Assembly (NCBI GenBank): GCA_964016985.1
Contig: OZ024823.1
Location: forward strand, 38,607,687 to 38,671,686
DNA from: Anodontia alba
Lineage: Eukaryota; Mollusca; Bivalvia; Lucinida; Lucinidae
Length of the DNA: 64,000 nt
Direction of reading: 5' to 3'
Shown: positions 1 through 11,031 of the stretch, piece by piece
Layout: every line of letters begins with the position of its first letter
Position numbering within the stretch: the stretch's first letter is position 1
Translations under genes and position numbers: made by a program
The notes under the pieces: generated by a model
Seen by the model: only the letters and a program-made list of their open reading frames with translations
Database searches by the model: none
Told to the model about the DNA's origin: nothing

Positions 1-210
1 TTGCTGAGGTGCTTCTAATGAGTACCCACAACATATGTTATCGTGGAGAAATAAGAAAAATAATTACCGGATACCCTCCCTTATCTAGACCTTTGGTTGT
101 GGTTACCCATTAGAAGCACCTTGAGGCACTTCTAATGAGCACCACAACATATGTTTTCATGGAGATATAAGAAAAATATTTATCTGGTGTCCCTTTTACC
201 TGGAGCTATG
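1..210. repeat. Family A MITE (partial, rearranged)
   Basis: Inverted halves of the family A hairpin: TTCTAATGAGTACCCACAAC and its reverse complement, followed by GGAGAAATAAGAAAAAT and ending in the family end GGAGCTATG. The left part is cut by the window edge, and the halves are out of order. Confidence 0.7.
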
Positions 211-214
211 TTCA

Positions 215-480
215 GATTATCCTGTGCATTTGCACAGGCTTATCAGGGTCTTTGCCTTGGCCCTCTGTTTATATGTTCTACAGTATCTGTAAGCAGGTTG
301 CAAGGCCTGATCAGATTGCATAAATGCACAGTCTTATCAGGGTCTTTGCCTTGGCCCTCTGTTTATATGTTCTACAGTATCTGTAAGTAGGTAGCAAGAC
401 CTGATCAGATTGCATACATGCACAGTCTGATCTGGGCCTTTGCTGTAACTCAAGAAAACATTTTTGATTGGCAAATTATG
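215..480. repeat. Tandem duplication of a ~100-bp palindromic repeat
   Basis: A stretch with GTCTTTGCCTTGGCCCTCTG and ATATGTTCTACAGTATCTGT occurs twice about 100 bp apart, then a third partial unit. Related sequence (GCACAGTCTGATCTGGGCCT) recurs near 4070-4100. Confidence 0.65.
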
Positions 481-529
481 TCTGTACCAATGCATCAACT
501 TATCACCATCTTTTATTATGTAACACCCT

Positions 530-1080
530 TGCATAGCTGCCATTTTACCCAAAGTATTCAGACAGGCAGGCCTCAGCAGACACTGCAGACCCAGATTAGA
601 CAACACAGAATGAAGCATCTGGTCAGGGTCTGCACTATTTGCCACTCAATCACTGGCAGTTTTCAGATACATTAGATAGTGAAACAGGATTGTTCAAAAT
701 TTAGGAAAAGTATGGTAGGGTGTTAATTTCTGAAAATTTAGGGTAAGGGGTCTTAAAAAAATCAACAATTTTAGCTACATTTGGCGCAAATATCATTCTG
801 AATTATTGATTTACCCTAAATATCTGGACATCACAGCTCCTTAATTACTAAACTTATCCTAAAATTTGAACAAGTTCATCTGACTACCTGATGAAGTGTC
901 TATAGACTGCCTGTTGAGTGGCAAACATGGCAAACCCTAATCAGATGCTGCATTCTTCAGCATCTGATCTGGGTCTAGAATGCAGCATCTGATCTGGTTC
1001 TGGGTCTAGAATGCAGCATCTGATCTGGGTCTACACTCTTTGCTCAGGCCTGTCTATCTAGAAACTTATGGTAAATATGG
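530..1080. repeat. Family I MITEs, two degraded copies
   Basis: CAGACAGGC, ATCTGGTCAGGGTCTGCAC and the TTTTAGG(A)CAAGTATGGTA end of family I appear twice (about 530-730 and 835-1080). The second contains a short triplication of GCATCTGATCTGG. No coding potential. Confidence 0.6.
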
Positions 1081-1244
1081 TACTTTGTTCACCAAATCAT
1101 ATGTTATGGTGCTTAAATAATAAAAATTTAAATTATCACCATACTCATATCTGATCTGGAATTAAGCCGAGGAGGAATCCAGCAACACCCTGTCACAGCA
1201 ATGTTGTTTAGACACCATCACAGTGTCACAATGTTGCAACATCT

Positions 1245-1660
1245 TGCTGACAGTGTTTTCAGAGAAAACAAGTGTCCCCCAACTGAGAATTTTCAGTTTT
1301 TCTTCTGTGATCTTGAAAATTAGGTCAAGGTCACCAAAATCTAATCAGTACTTTGTTATGTCCCAATGATATATCCATGAAAATTTGGTAAGAATCCAAT
1401 AAGTGGTTCACAAGATATTGCACAGACAAGAAAGTGTCATGCCAATGCCAATGGAATCCACACCGAAATCAATATGTCCCCCTCTGGTAGGTCCGAGAAC
1501 ATAATTTTCCTTTTTATGCAGTTGCTTCTTTAAATACTTAGTGAAATGCCAAACAGTGTAGACCCTGATCAGACTGCTCCTGATCTGGGTCGGCACTGTT
1601 TGCTTATGCATTTCATCACCAGGAACTTTGGTGTACAAAATTTAAGGCATTTACCGTACA
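1245..1660. repeat. Family N repeat followed by family J MITE
   Basis: 1245-1495 matches 28925-29170 (GACCTTGAAAATTAG...CAAGGTCACCAAAATCT...ATATTGTGCAGACAAG). 1495-1660 is a J copy with the hairpin GATCAGACTGCTCCTGATC. Confidence 0.6.
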
Positions 1661-2257
1661 TCAGTTTTTATCATAAGGATGCATTAAATTGGTACATGTG
1701 CACAATATAATTCATTTATTGGTTATTTTCTTTTATTGTTTTTCTATAAAAAAATCAATTTTTAAATAGCAGCTACTGTATTTACTCTATATTTTCAGAC
1801 AGACAGGTCAAATCAAACAGCTTTGGATCCTATGTTTTCAGACAGACAGGTCAAATCAAACAGCTTTGACCCTGATCAGAGGCTACAGAATATGGAAGAT
1901 GCCAGAGAATGTAGCATCTGTTGGACTCTGCACAGATTGCCACTCATCCAGCAATATTTTAGACACATCAACTTGTAGTAAAATAGACTTGTTCATTGTG
2001 TAGAACAAGACAGGTTCAATGTGTAGGAAAAGACTTGTTCAATGTGCTAGACAAGTACAGGAAGGAGTTAAGATATCTAAATACTCAGGGTATCACAAAA
2101 TAATTTGAAAAATTTATTTAATGTGAGGTGCAAAATGCCAAGTTTTCCTTTCAGATACAAGGCATAAGGCTAAGAACCAAGTGCATTCCATTACTAGGAC
2201 CTTTGTACATGTGTACTGTACCTGTGTATTAATCATGGGCAGATAACTTGTTGCACT

Positions 2258-2489
2258 TTCCCATTCAGTCTCTCTTTTGGATACATTGTCAGGGGAGGCA
2301 ATTCTGTCAAAACTGATTTTGTCTTCCTTCTGAAAAGGGATCCACTCTAAAAAGGAAACAATTTGCTCCCAATCTTTCCTTTTAGAGTGGATCCCTTTCC
2401 AGAAGGGAACAGGTTTGCAGAGAAAGCAAATAAAAGTTGTAATAAATCGCAAAAATATCTATCAAATGCACCCGTCTCCTTAATCTTAC
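2258..2489. repeat. Family P MITE abutting the donor of exon w20
   Basis: GGATACATTGTCAGGGGAGG, then paired arms CTTTTAGAGTGGATCCC and its inverse around TTTGCTCCC. Other copies lie at 17675-17903 and 45430-45860. Its right end (CTTAATCTTA) runs into the splice donor of w20. Confidence 0.7.
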
Positions 2490-2597
2490 CTGGACAATTA
2501 GACCTTGCTGCATCTACCGCTGGTGTGTATCCATCGGCACAACATCCAAACGTTGATCGGCGACAATCATAAGGTCTTACTGTTGTAGGAGAGTATC
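2490..2597 (-). CDS. Exon w20: papilin-type four-cysteine cassette
   Basis: 108 bp, phase 1-1, acceptor TTTTTTCAG, donor GTAAGA. Reads Y-S-P-T-T-V-R-P-Y-D-C-R-R-S, T-F-G-C-C-A-D-G-Y-T-P, ending S-N-C-P. Sister of w19. It is the last exon seen before the left edge; since it leaves phase 1 with no stop, the gene continues beyond position 1 or in an exon I cannot recognise in 1-2489. A family P MITE abuts its donor. Confidence 0.82.
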
Positions 2598-2679
2598 CTG
2601 AAAAAAAAAACTGAGGTCAGATTTACCACTAGAAGCGTTAAAACCTTTATCAAAAAAACTAGCATGGGGTGCAAATTCT

Positions 2680-3010
2680 TCCCTTTTAGAGTAGACTCCT
2701 TTTCATAAGACAGTCAGTAAGAGCTGTTGCAGGACAGCATAGCTCACCTGAATCGCACTTTGCCTCTAAAGTTGATATTTTTTCTAAGTTCGCGATCTTA
2801 ACTTCAAGGTCATTCATGTGGGTTGAGATGGTACAGCATAAAACTTTAGACCAGTATCTAACATCAGTGTAAATATGAACTACTTTCAATTTGAGGTTCA
2901 GGAAATATAGCCTTTTAAAAGATTTAACCAAAAACTTTAACCAACACCAATGCTGATGCCATGGTGATGGCTATAGCTTTATCTGTACTTTTGTACAGGT
3001 GAGCTAAAAA
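2680..3010. repeat. Family M repeat
   Basis: Shares long similarity with 52390-52670, including GGTACAGCATAAAACTTT-type text, AAAACTTTAAC and AGGTGAGCTAAAAA. It is intronic and has no coding frame. Confidence 0.55.
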
Positions 3011-3057
3011 ACAAATTTGACAGAATTGCTTTCCCTGAAAGTGTACACATTTTACCT

Positions 3058-3263
3058 TAACCCTGGTCCTGCTGAACCCTGATATGCCCTGCCTTTGCAA
3101 ACAAAGTAGATCCAGATTAGTTGGTTTTGGCTTCTGACTTGGATCTGAACTGTTTGTCATTTTGTATGTGAATCTGTATCAACAACATGGATCAAGCAAT
3201 ATGATTGGCTAACAATTAAAAGTGGGCTTGGCATCTTAATTTATTCAGCATAATAAGGGTTAA
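3058..3263. repeat. Family D MITE (degraded)
   Basis: TTAACCCTGG...TGCTGAACCC at one end and CATAATAAGGGTTAA at the other, with the family D text AGTGGGCTTGGCATCTTAAT inside. Its central hairpin is partly lost. Confidence 0.7.
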
Positions 3264-3433
3264 AATATTTCTCAAGGTTTTCTTGGAGAAACCTACAAGC
3301 AAAAAAAAACAACACTTTTACCTAGCATGCATGGTGTTAACATTTTATCTGTTAATATTTACAACGCTCTAGATCACATCCCTTTTAGAGTAGACCCCTT
3401 TTCAGAAAACAAGAACCATAAGGTGTTCCTTAC

Positions 3434-3541
3434 CTGGGCAGTTTGATCCCAACTCATCCCTCTTTGGAGTGTACCTGTCATTACAACAGCCATACAATGA
3501 TCTGCGACAGTCGTAAGGTCTTGGTGTGGTTGATACTGGCT
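3434..3541 (-). CDS. Exon w19: papilin-type four-cysteine cassette
   Basis: 108 bp, phase 1-1, acceptor ATTTTTAG, donor GTAAGG. Reads P-V-S-T-T-P-R-P-Y-D-C-R-R-S-L-Y-G-C-C-N-D-R-Y-T, ending G-S-N-C-P. The C-x-x-S-x-Y-G-C-C-x-D-x-x-T...C-P pattern resembles the short cysteine cassette of papilin-like matrix proteins, where it sits beside Kunitz domains. Same length and layout as w20, so the two are a duplication. Role unknown; the family assignment is from memory of the motif. Confidence 0.82.
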
Positions 3542-3680
3542 CTAAAAATGTCGAAACAATACAATGTAGTTACCTTAAATAGGCTGCATCAAGCAAAAAA
3601 GTACCTTTGAATATGCACAAAATATGAATGTGCAAATTCAGATCATCCTGCACATGCACAAAGGATCATCCAAGCCTTTG

Positions 3681-3989
3681 TTTATTTGTGTTGAGGTTTT
3701 ACGGCCCAGTCAACCCAATGGGGCCATGTTGAGCGTGGTCATTTACCTAACCACAAGTTTACAGGGCAGGCTTAGTCCTCTTAAGCGGTTAACCAGTATT
3801 GTGCACATTCTTTCGCCAGAAACTGACAACTGCCCTTCTTGAATCAGCGGAAGGATAAGAATGACCGTAGAAAATATTTCACGATCAATCTCCACGAAAG
3901 AATGTTGTCGACCTCGGCGGGGGTTGAACCCTTGACCTCCTGGTCTCCAGTCGGACGGCGCATCCAACTGAGCCACCAAGGCCGGCTCT
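3681..3989 (-). repeat. tRNA-derived SINE, copy 1
   Basis: On the minus strand a tRNA-like head with an A-box (TGGCTCAGTTGGATGCG) and a B-box (GGTTCAACCCCCG) is followed by a conserved ~230-bp body ending in GGTTTTACGG...CTCAACACAAATAAA. Flanked by the 9-bp target duplication AAGCCTTTG at 3672-3680 and 3990-3998. Confidence 0.85.
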
Positions 3990-4379
3990 AAGCCTTTGAT
4001 TTCCATATATACATTCTGTAGTATTCAATGATTCTGTTAGTGGACAGTGAAGTCCCTGATCAGACTGCACAGATGTGCAGTCTGATCTGGGCCTTCGCTG
4101 TCCGCATAATGCCCAAAAGACATGTTTTCACATGGTGCTGCCTACACTGTATTTACCTTAAATATGCAGACATGTCCTAAAATTTGAACAAGTCTATTTC
4201 ACGAATTGTTGCCGTGTCCAAAAACTGAAGGTTAGTGGCAAACAGTGTAGACCCTGATTAGATGCCACAGAGTGTAGACCTGATCTGGGTCTATACTGTT
4301 TGCCCAGGCTTGGCTGTCATAATACTTAGGATAAATACTTTACACAACCTTTTTTTACCTTGATCATCAATATTATAAC

Positions 4380-5110
4380 AAAATAATTTGACTGAAAGGT
4401 GAAGCCTTGTTTTCTCAGGAAAATCAGAGGACCAATGGTCTGTAGCTCACCTGAGACTATTTGTTTTGAGTAAACTTATGATAACATTTTTAAAGAATGA
4501 AACATATGGGTATGGTAGCCAGTACAGTTTGAAAAACGTTTGGTCTCTGTATCCTACAGTAACTTGGACGGAATTTAGCTTTAATTAATTTGGCGAAACA
4601 GAAACTTCACATAAAATATGGCTTTGATAAAGTCATTGGCCATACCAAATATCGAAGGCCTGTGCCTTCTAGTTTCACACAAGAAGATTTTTAAAGTTTT
4701 TCCCCATATGAGTCTATGTAAAACAAGTGATCCTTGGGGCGGGGCCATTTTTGACCCCAGGGCTATAATGTCAACATTCTTGGTATAGGTCCACAAGATA
4801 AATCTAAGTACCAAATGTCAAAGGCCTTGGCCTTCTAGTTTCTTACAAGATTTTTAATTTTTTTCCCCATACAAGTCTATGTAAGACAAGTGACCTTCTG
4901 GATGGAGCCATTACAACCCAAGGCCATTATTAGAACAATCTTGGTATAGGCCTTTAGTTGAAGCTACATACCAAATATCAAAGATCTAGGCCTTCTAGTT
5001 TTTAGACAAGAACATTTTTAAAGCTTTTATCCTTAAATGAGACTAATTAAAACAAGTGACCATTGGGGTTGGGCCATTTTGATCCCAGGGCTATAATCTG
5101 AACAATCTTG
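4380..5110. repeat. ~150-bp tandem repeat, about three and a half units
   Basis: Units share GGCCTTCTAGTTT, AAGTTTTTCCCCATA, GTCTATGTAA(A/G)ACAAGTGA and GGGGC(C)ATTTTTGACCCCAGGGC, repeated near 4660, 4820, 4990. ORFs across it are not conserved between units. Confidence 0.7.
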
Positions 5111-5161
5111 AGGCACTTCTAATGAGTACCCACAACATATTTTTCTAGAGAAATAAAATAC

Positions 5162-5332
5162 CAGGGCCCAGTTTTTCAAAACTAGCGATGTTGTTAGTTA
5201 ACATATCGTTAAAACTTTGATCATTAAATACCGCATATATGTATAGCTATTATTTTTGCTGAAAAAAGGTGAGTAGCTTTTGACCACTAATGAGCTCGTT
5301 AAGCTAATGATGCTTTGAACAACTGGGCCCAG
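5162..5332. repeat. Family B MITE (short copy)
   Basis: Ends in GGGCCCAG(TT) ... AACTGGGCCCAG inverted repeats with TTTTTGCTGAAAAAAGGTGAG inside. Shorter than the usual 240 bp because one internal arm is missing. Confidence 0.75.
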
Positions 5333-5393
5333 TACTTTTTGGCTGAAAAAAAGTGCCTTATCTGGAGCTATGAAATATCTGAAATTTACAATA

Positions 5394-6659
5394 CGAGGGT
5401 GAGTCAATAAGTAACCAGCCTATCCCATTTTCGACACACCGAGACGGTCACGATTTTCAAGCTTTGTTTCAATATATGTTTTATACATGGGTACAAAATT
5501 GCACATGTATCGAGTCATTCTTTAATAAGATATCGAATGTCAAACATGGCTAGTGATGCAAAGGCATGCTTTTCATCTAAAGTTGAGTACCGTGCTGTAA
5601 TTCGGTACTTGTATTTAAAAGGTAAAACAGGCAAGGAAATATACGGCGAGTTAGCCGATGTTTATGGGTCTTCTGCACCATCTTATGCTCAGGTTAAATT
5701 CTGGGTATGGGAATTCAAACGGGGTAGAACGTCTTTAGAAGATGAAGCCAGGTCTGGACGCCCACTGGATGCCACTGACGAAGAAATGTGTAAGAAAGTT
5801 CAGGATCTGGTATACTCTGATAGGCGAATTCAGGTGGAAAAAATAGCGCAGGCATTAGGCATTTCACATGGTAGCGTTTCAACAATGTTACATGATAGTT
5901 TAGGTATGCGCAAGCTAACAGCCCGTTGGGTCCCCAAATCCCTTAGTGATGAGCAAATGGCAACCAGAGCATCAGTATGCAGCACCTTGTTGAAGCGTTT
6001 TAGGTCAAAAGATGATTTTCTTTTGTGTTTGGTGACTTGGGTTCATTATTATGAGCCAGAGAATAAAGCTCAGAGTCGTCAGTGGGTATGGCCTGGGTTG
6101 GGACCGAGGCCAAAGAATTTCAAGACGCAACCATCTGCTGGCAAGGTGACGGCCACAGTATTTTGGGATGCAAAAAGGCGTTATTATGTTGGACTTTTTA
6201 CCCAAGTGAAGTATAATAACTGGAGTGTACTATGCAAACTAGTTAGACCAGCTGAGAACCGCCATCCATGAAAAACGCCGAGTTAAACTCTCTAAAGGTG
6301 TTTTGCTGCAACAGGACAACGCGAGAGTCCCAACTTGCAAAGTTGCAATGGAATCTGTAGAGCGAAACGGGTATGAATTAATACCACATCCTGCCTATTC
6401 GCCTGACCTAGCTCCTAGCAACTTCTTCCTATTCCCAAACTTGAAAAAGGATATCCGTGAAATTCATTTCCGGTCTGATGAAGAAGTTATGACGGCAGTT
6501 GAGGAATGGGTCAATGGAAAGGAACCTGACTTTTTCAGTTCTGGGCTGATGAACACCATTTGTCTAAGTGCATCACACTAGAGGGCAATTACATCGAAAA
6601 AGAAGGGGTGGATCTCAACCAGAAATAAATTAGGCTGGCTACTTATTGACTCACCCTCA
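5394..6659 (+). mobile_element. Mariner-family DNA transposon (decayed)
   Basis: 1,266 bp bounded by TA on both sides (5392-5393 and 6660-6661). Terminal inverted repeats start CGAGGGTGAGTCAATAAGTA on the left; the right end is the complement, TGAGGGTGAGTCAATAAGTA, one base different. Size, TA duplication and transposase content are typical of mariner. It sits in the intron after w18, 18 bp beyond the donor. Confidence 0.95.
5537..6628 (+). pseudogene. Mariner transposase pseudogene
   Basis: The first frame (5537-6271) has the N-terminal helix-turn-helix region (Y-R-A-V-I-R-Y-L, F-K-R-G-R-T-S-L-E-D, S-G-R-P) and the start of the catalytic core (T-W-V-H-Y-Y-E-P). Then a frameshift; a second frame (6303-6581) has L-Q-Q-D-N-A-R and H-P-A-Y-S-P-D-L-A-P-S-N, and a further shift near 6545 separates the tail. 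The Gly-Asp-Glu that holds the first catalytic Asp is missing before T-W-V-H, and the third acidic position, expected 35 residues after the Asp of Q-D-N, is Asn. So it cannot encode an active enzyme. Confidence 0.93.
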
Positions 6660-6679
6660 TAATTACCATTACCACTTAC

Positions 6680-6853
6680 CTGGGCCACATTGTGCCACAC
6701 ATTCACTTTCATTCATAAAGTTGTTCCTATTTCCTTCATTACAACCTCCATACCAGAATCGGTCACACCGCTGCATGGTTGAGTTAAAGAACCATCTCAC
6801 TTCCCAGTTTGAGCAGCTTCCGCGATCTGGTGGCAAGCTGCAGATGTCATACC
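6680..6853 (-). CDS. Exon w18: Kunitz domain
   Basis: 174 bp, phase 1-1, acceptor TTATTCAG, donor GTAAGT. Reads Y-D-I-C-S-L-P-P-D-R-G-S-C-S-N-W-E-V-R-W-F-F-N, F-W-Y-G-G-C, R-N-N-F, S-E-C and A-Q-C: six cysteines, normal loops, P1 Ser. It is separated from the other Kunitz exons by the WAP/FN3 block. A mariner element ends only about 18 bp beyond its donor, so the first intronic bases are host and the rest is transposon. Confidence 0.94.
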
Positions 6854-6954
6854 CTGAATAAATGACAAAAACAAGTAAGCAAATAAGGTCAGTACATTCC
6901 TAGAAACATGTCTATAACTTTTTTTGTACAGCCAACTCAGTTATGTCAGTGAAT

Positions 6955-7990
6955 TTTGATCCACATGTAAAAACTGTAAGAAACCATCAATTTTGATTCA
7001 CCTGTAAAACGTTACAGCTGATACACATTAATTTTGATTCACCTGTAAAACTGTATAGCTGATACAACCATCAATCTTGATTCATCTGTAAAACTGTATA
7101 CATGATACAACCATCAATTTTGGTTCACCTGTAAAAACTGTACAGCTGATACAACTATTGATTTTGATTCACCTGTAAAACTGTATAGCTGATAAAACCG
7201 TCAATCTTGATTCATCTGTATAACTGTACAGCTGATACAACCATCGATTTTGATTCACCTGTAAAACTGTACAGCTGATACAACCATTGATTTTGATTCA
7301 CCTGTAAAACTATATAGCTGATACAACCATCAATCTTGATTCATCTGTATAATTGTACAGCTGATACAACCATCGATTTTGATTCACCTGTAAAAACTGT
7401 ACAGCTGATACAACTACTGATTTTGATTCACCTGTAAAACTGTATAGCTGATACAACCATCAATTTTGATCCACCTGTAAAACTGTACAGCTGATACAAC
7501 CATCAATACAACTGATACAACCACCAATTTTGATTCACCTGTAAAACTGTACAGCTGATACAACCATCGTTTTTGATTCACCTGTAAAACTGTCCAGGTG
7601 ATACAACCATCAATTTAGATTCACCTGTAAAACTGTACAGCTGCTACAATCATCAATTTTGGTTCACCTGTAAATCTGTACAGCTGATAGAACCACAATT
7701 TTGATTCACCTGTAAAACTGTACACATGATACAACCATCAATTTTGATTCAACTGTAAAACTATACAGCTGATACAACCATTAAGTTTGATTCACCTGTA
7801 AAACACTGATACAGCAGCTGACTGATTCATCAATAAAACTGTACTGTGAATTCTGATTCACCTGTAAAAACTGTACAGATGATACAGCAGAGTCTCAGAT
7901 TCACCTGTAAAAACTGTACAGTGGGTTCTAATTCACCTGTAAAAACTGTACAGCTGCGGCAGCTTTTAATGGATTCTGATTAGCCTGTAA
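6955..7990. repeat. 43-44 bp minisatellite, about 23 units
   Basis: Units contain GATTCACCTGTAAAACTGTA, CAGCTGATACAACCATC and a T-rich end. Units are 43-44 bp in the core, with degraded units at both edges. No long ORF survives because unit length is not constant in frame. Confidence 0.93.
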
Positions 7991-8069
7991 AACTGTACAG
8001 CTGATATACAGATCAATTAGGTATGGTTTGTCTGTGAAACTACAGTAAAGGATAGCATTTAAATAAAAT

Positions 8070-8290
8070 CTGATTACCATATTTACCCCGAGTATTAGGA
8101 CTGACAGGCCTGAGCAGTGTAGGCCCAGATCTGATGCTGCAGGTGTATGATCAGGGTCTACACTGTTTGCCACCCATCCAACAGTGTCAATAAGTAGTAA
8201 AATGAACCTTTTAAATTTTAGATCAAATATGGTCAGGAGTTAAGGCATTCCAGTATTTAGGATAAATACAGTAGCTTGTAAAACAGTAGT
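8070..8290. repeat. Family I MITE
   Basis: TACCCCGAGTATTAGGACTGAC at one end and CCAGTATTTAGGATAAATAC at the other, with TGAGCAGTGTAGGCCCAGAT inside. Degraded central hairpin. Confidence 0.65.
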
Positions 8291-8510
8291 GAATACAGCA
8301 CATAACCCAGTAAGTATTCTACATAAATCTATAGCGGGCCGTCAGTGTAGCTGAAGTCAATTCTACTGTACAGTGATACAGCATATATCAGTGGATTCTG
8401 AATAGTCTGTACAATTTTACAGTTAAGCATTTCAGTGGATTCTTACTAGCCTGTAACACAAACGATGGCTCACATTTAATTGGTTTCTGACTTTATTAAC
8501 CTGTAATTCT

Positions 8511-10395
8511 TTGCTATAACCTCTTTATAACAGGACTGTTAAGATTCAAAGCAAAAATTGTATTTTTAACTAAACAACCTAATTGTAATCAAACAAAAAC
8601 ATATACAGTCGACTCTCGTTATCTCGAACTTCACGGGACCTGATAAAAATGTTCGAGTTATCAGTAGTTCGAGACAACCAAATTGTGACGTCATAGGTAT
8701 GACGACTGTTCGCCTCTCTGTTCGCCAAAACGTGCTTGGAAGGCACATGTATATGGCAATTTAAATAATTTACGCGCACTTCAGTTTGCATTGTTACTGT
8801 TTGTTTTAGGAGATGCAATGGTTTTCTTGAAATAATATCATCAATAAATGTTAATAATAATAAATTTCAAACGTCTCTTGTTGTCTTTTAATACTCCTGC
8901 AAATCTGGATTTCCATATGAGCTATAAATAATTAACTAGTTACCGGGTTGTGTTAGCTATACGTTACGAACTGGTTTGGATTAGCTCCCTTCGCATAGAC
9001 GACTCGATAAAGAGTTGACTGGTTTCCGCTTTTGCATAAAACGCTTACAATGTTAAGCAGCAGCTGTAAGCTAATTTGGATTATCTCCCCTGGCATAAAC
9101 GAACCGTCTCAGCGCGGCAAACTGTAGATCCTGCAGAGAAAGCTAGTTATGAACTGTCTCATCTGGACCTACACTATTTGTGCGGGTATCCATACCAGTC
9201 TACAGGGTCGGAAGGGTTAACATCGGTACCCACGTGTGATTCGTCTATTTGAGGCCGTGCACAACAACTCCTATTAGAAGACTGTGCGACTGTCAAAGAC
9301 TAGGATCAGCCTGCACGCCCACGAATTTTCCATTATACGCATGAACCTTATCTGGGCTTACCAAAGAGCACCGCTTGACCAAAGAGTAACAAGCAAAGAT
9401 TCAGACTTAGCTAGCCTGATCAATACAGGCTGATCTGAGTCGGAACCTGTCGCGCACTGACTTTTCTTGAAGACTCTATATCATTCAGACGGACAGTACT
9501 CAATAGTGAAGAGCATATCTAAACAATAAATTAAAGAAACTTCGTTGATTAATCTTCCATAACACTATTCTGGGCCGCTTTTAATCTTACAAATCAATGA
9601 CACGAGACAGTGTTGAGCGCCGCGTGTCAAACCCGACTCGACACGCATGTGATTTCATAATTACGGATTTTAGACATTGTTTGTGTTGTTTGTAATTACC
9701 TGGACAAAGGGGAAAATTAAAATATTGATTTATTTATCAAAGGCCTATTATGATTTTCATTAACTGAGAGACCGGCGGCACCGCATCTTACATTTTTTTT
9801 TTCCTTCGTCATGGTCCGAGTTCGAGATACGCGGTAGTAAAAACTGTGAAAAATATATTCAGGGACTGAAAATGATGGACGAGATAACCGAAGTGTCGAC
9901 ATAAAAGTAGTTCAACATACGCGAAGCTGAAATACAATAAATCATAGGGAAAATAATCAGGGCTTAGAAATCAGTTCAACATAAGTGATAGGATCGAGAT
10001 AAGAGGGGTCGAGATAACGAGAGTCAACTGTATATTATACAGAAAAAATGGCTGTAAATTGTCATTTTTCTATATAATCTATACACTTTTGTTTGGGCAA
10101 AATATTTTTGGAGTTCATCCTTTACCTTTAACAGTCTCTAGGCATATTCAGCAGATGACAAACTGATAATATTTTTTTTTTTTTTTTTTCAGAAAGAGAA
10201 GCTTTGACATTCCATGCAAATTGTCTCCATCCATTGGAGACAATTTGCATGAAATGTCAAAGCCTATCTTTCTGGAAAAAATAAGAAAAATATTTCAAAT
10301 TGTCTGTTGAAAATTTTACCTAGAGTACAAAGTGTTAAACTGTGTTATATCTGAAACTACCGTTTATAATGAGCTATGTTATAAACAGGTTCAAA
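8511..10395. repeat. ATAACCTCTTTATAACA MITE carrying two nested insertions
   Basis: The left end ATAACCTCTTTATAAC lies at 8517 and the partner end TTATAAACAGGTT near 10380. The same family is seen intact at 20790-21010. Between the halves sit the pogo-like element (8606-10030) and a family F MITE (about 10123-10338). Confidence 0.75.
8606..10030. mobile_element. Pogo/Tc1-mariner-like element, non-autonomous
   Basis: 1,425 bp flanked by TA on both sides (8604-8605, 10031-10032). Inverted ends begin CAGTCGACTCTCGTTATCTC on the left and CAGTTGACTCTCGTTATCTC on the right (reverse complement). No transposase frame; the interior (about 8820-9900) is unlike the other repeats here. The superfamily call rests on the TA duplication and the CAG start of the inverted ends. 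Confidence 0.85.
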
Positions 10396-10429
10396 TGTAT
10401 AAAGGTCTTTCAGCATTCATGTGAATTCT

Positions 10430-10787
10430 GATTAACCTGAAAATACTACTTACTGGATTGAACATTTCATAACTTATAAGTGTAATAAAAGGTTAAACTA
10501 TAATACCACGACATAGTCGTGTTGCGGGCAGATAACTTGACGAAATTTGCCCATTAGCAATCCCAAACCAGATCGCCACAATATCAATGCACATACAAAG
10601 TTTCATGAAAATCCATTAATGTTCACTCATGTTATCATCCTGAAATGAAGAATGGACAGACCGACGGACAGACAGACGTACAACTGATGGATGGATGGAC
10701 ACACGGACATCCAACGTGAAAATGTATTGTTGGTTCTGATTCTATATTTCAACAGATTCAGCCAAGTCTGTAAAGCTATACTGTTGA
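10430..10787. other. Intronic stretch, nothing recognised except a purine-rich tail
   Basis: Contains AAAGTTTCATGAAAATCCAT and a GACGGACAGACAGACG run as in common invertebrate intron repeats. No exon-like frame with splice sites. Confidence 0.4.
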
Positions 10788-11031
10788 TTAACCCTTAAAA
10801 CGCCAAGAAAACCTGATTTTGAAAATGTGGTCTGTTTATGTCGTCTGCTGAATATTCTTGCAAACTTTTCAAACCTATTTTTTGCATGCTGGCAAACAGT
10901 GTGGACCCAGATCAGACTGCTCCTAGAGGAGCAGTCTGATCTGGGTCCACACTGTTTGCAAAAATAACTTAAAATCACAAGCAGATGACAAAGCAGACGA
11001 CAATTGTTGTGATTGGCAGTTTAAGGGTTAA
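10788..11031. repeat. Family E MITE, full length
   Basis: TTAA at both edges, then CCCTTAAAACGCCAAG and the inverse; inner GTCGTCTGCTG and CAGCAGACGACA-type arms; central hairpin GATCAGACTGCTCC / GGAGCAGTCTGATC inside the CAAACAGTGTGGACCCA arm. Confidence 0.9.

Noticed and set aside
2114..2452. 112-residue minus-strand ORF just downstream of exon w20
   Set aside because: Lies over a family P MITE and shows no domain; not a credible last exon.
6646..6861. 71-residue plus-strand ORF
   Set aside because: Shadow of Kunitz exon w18 on the other strand.
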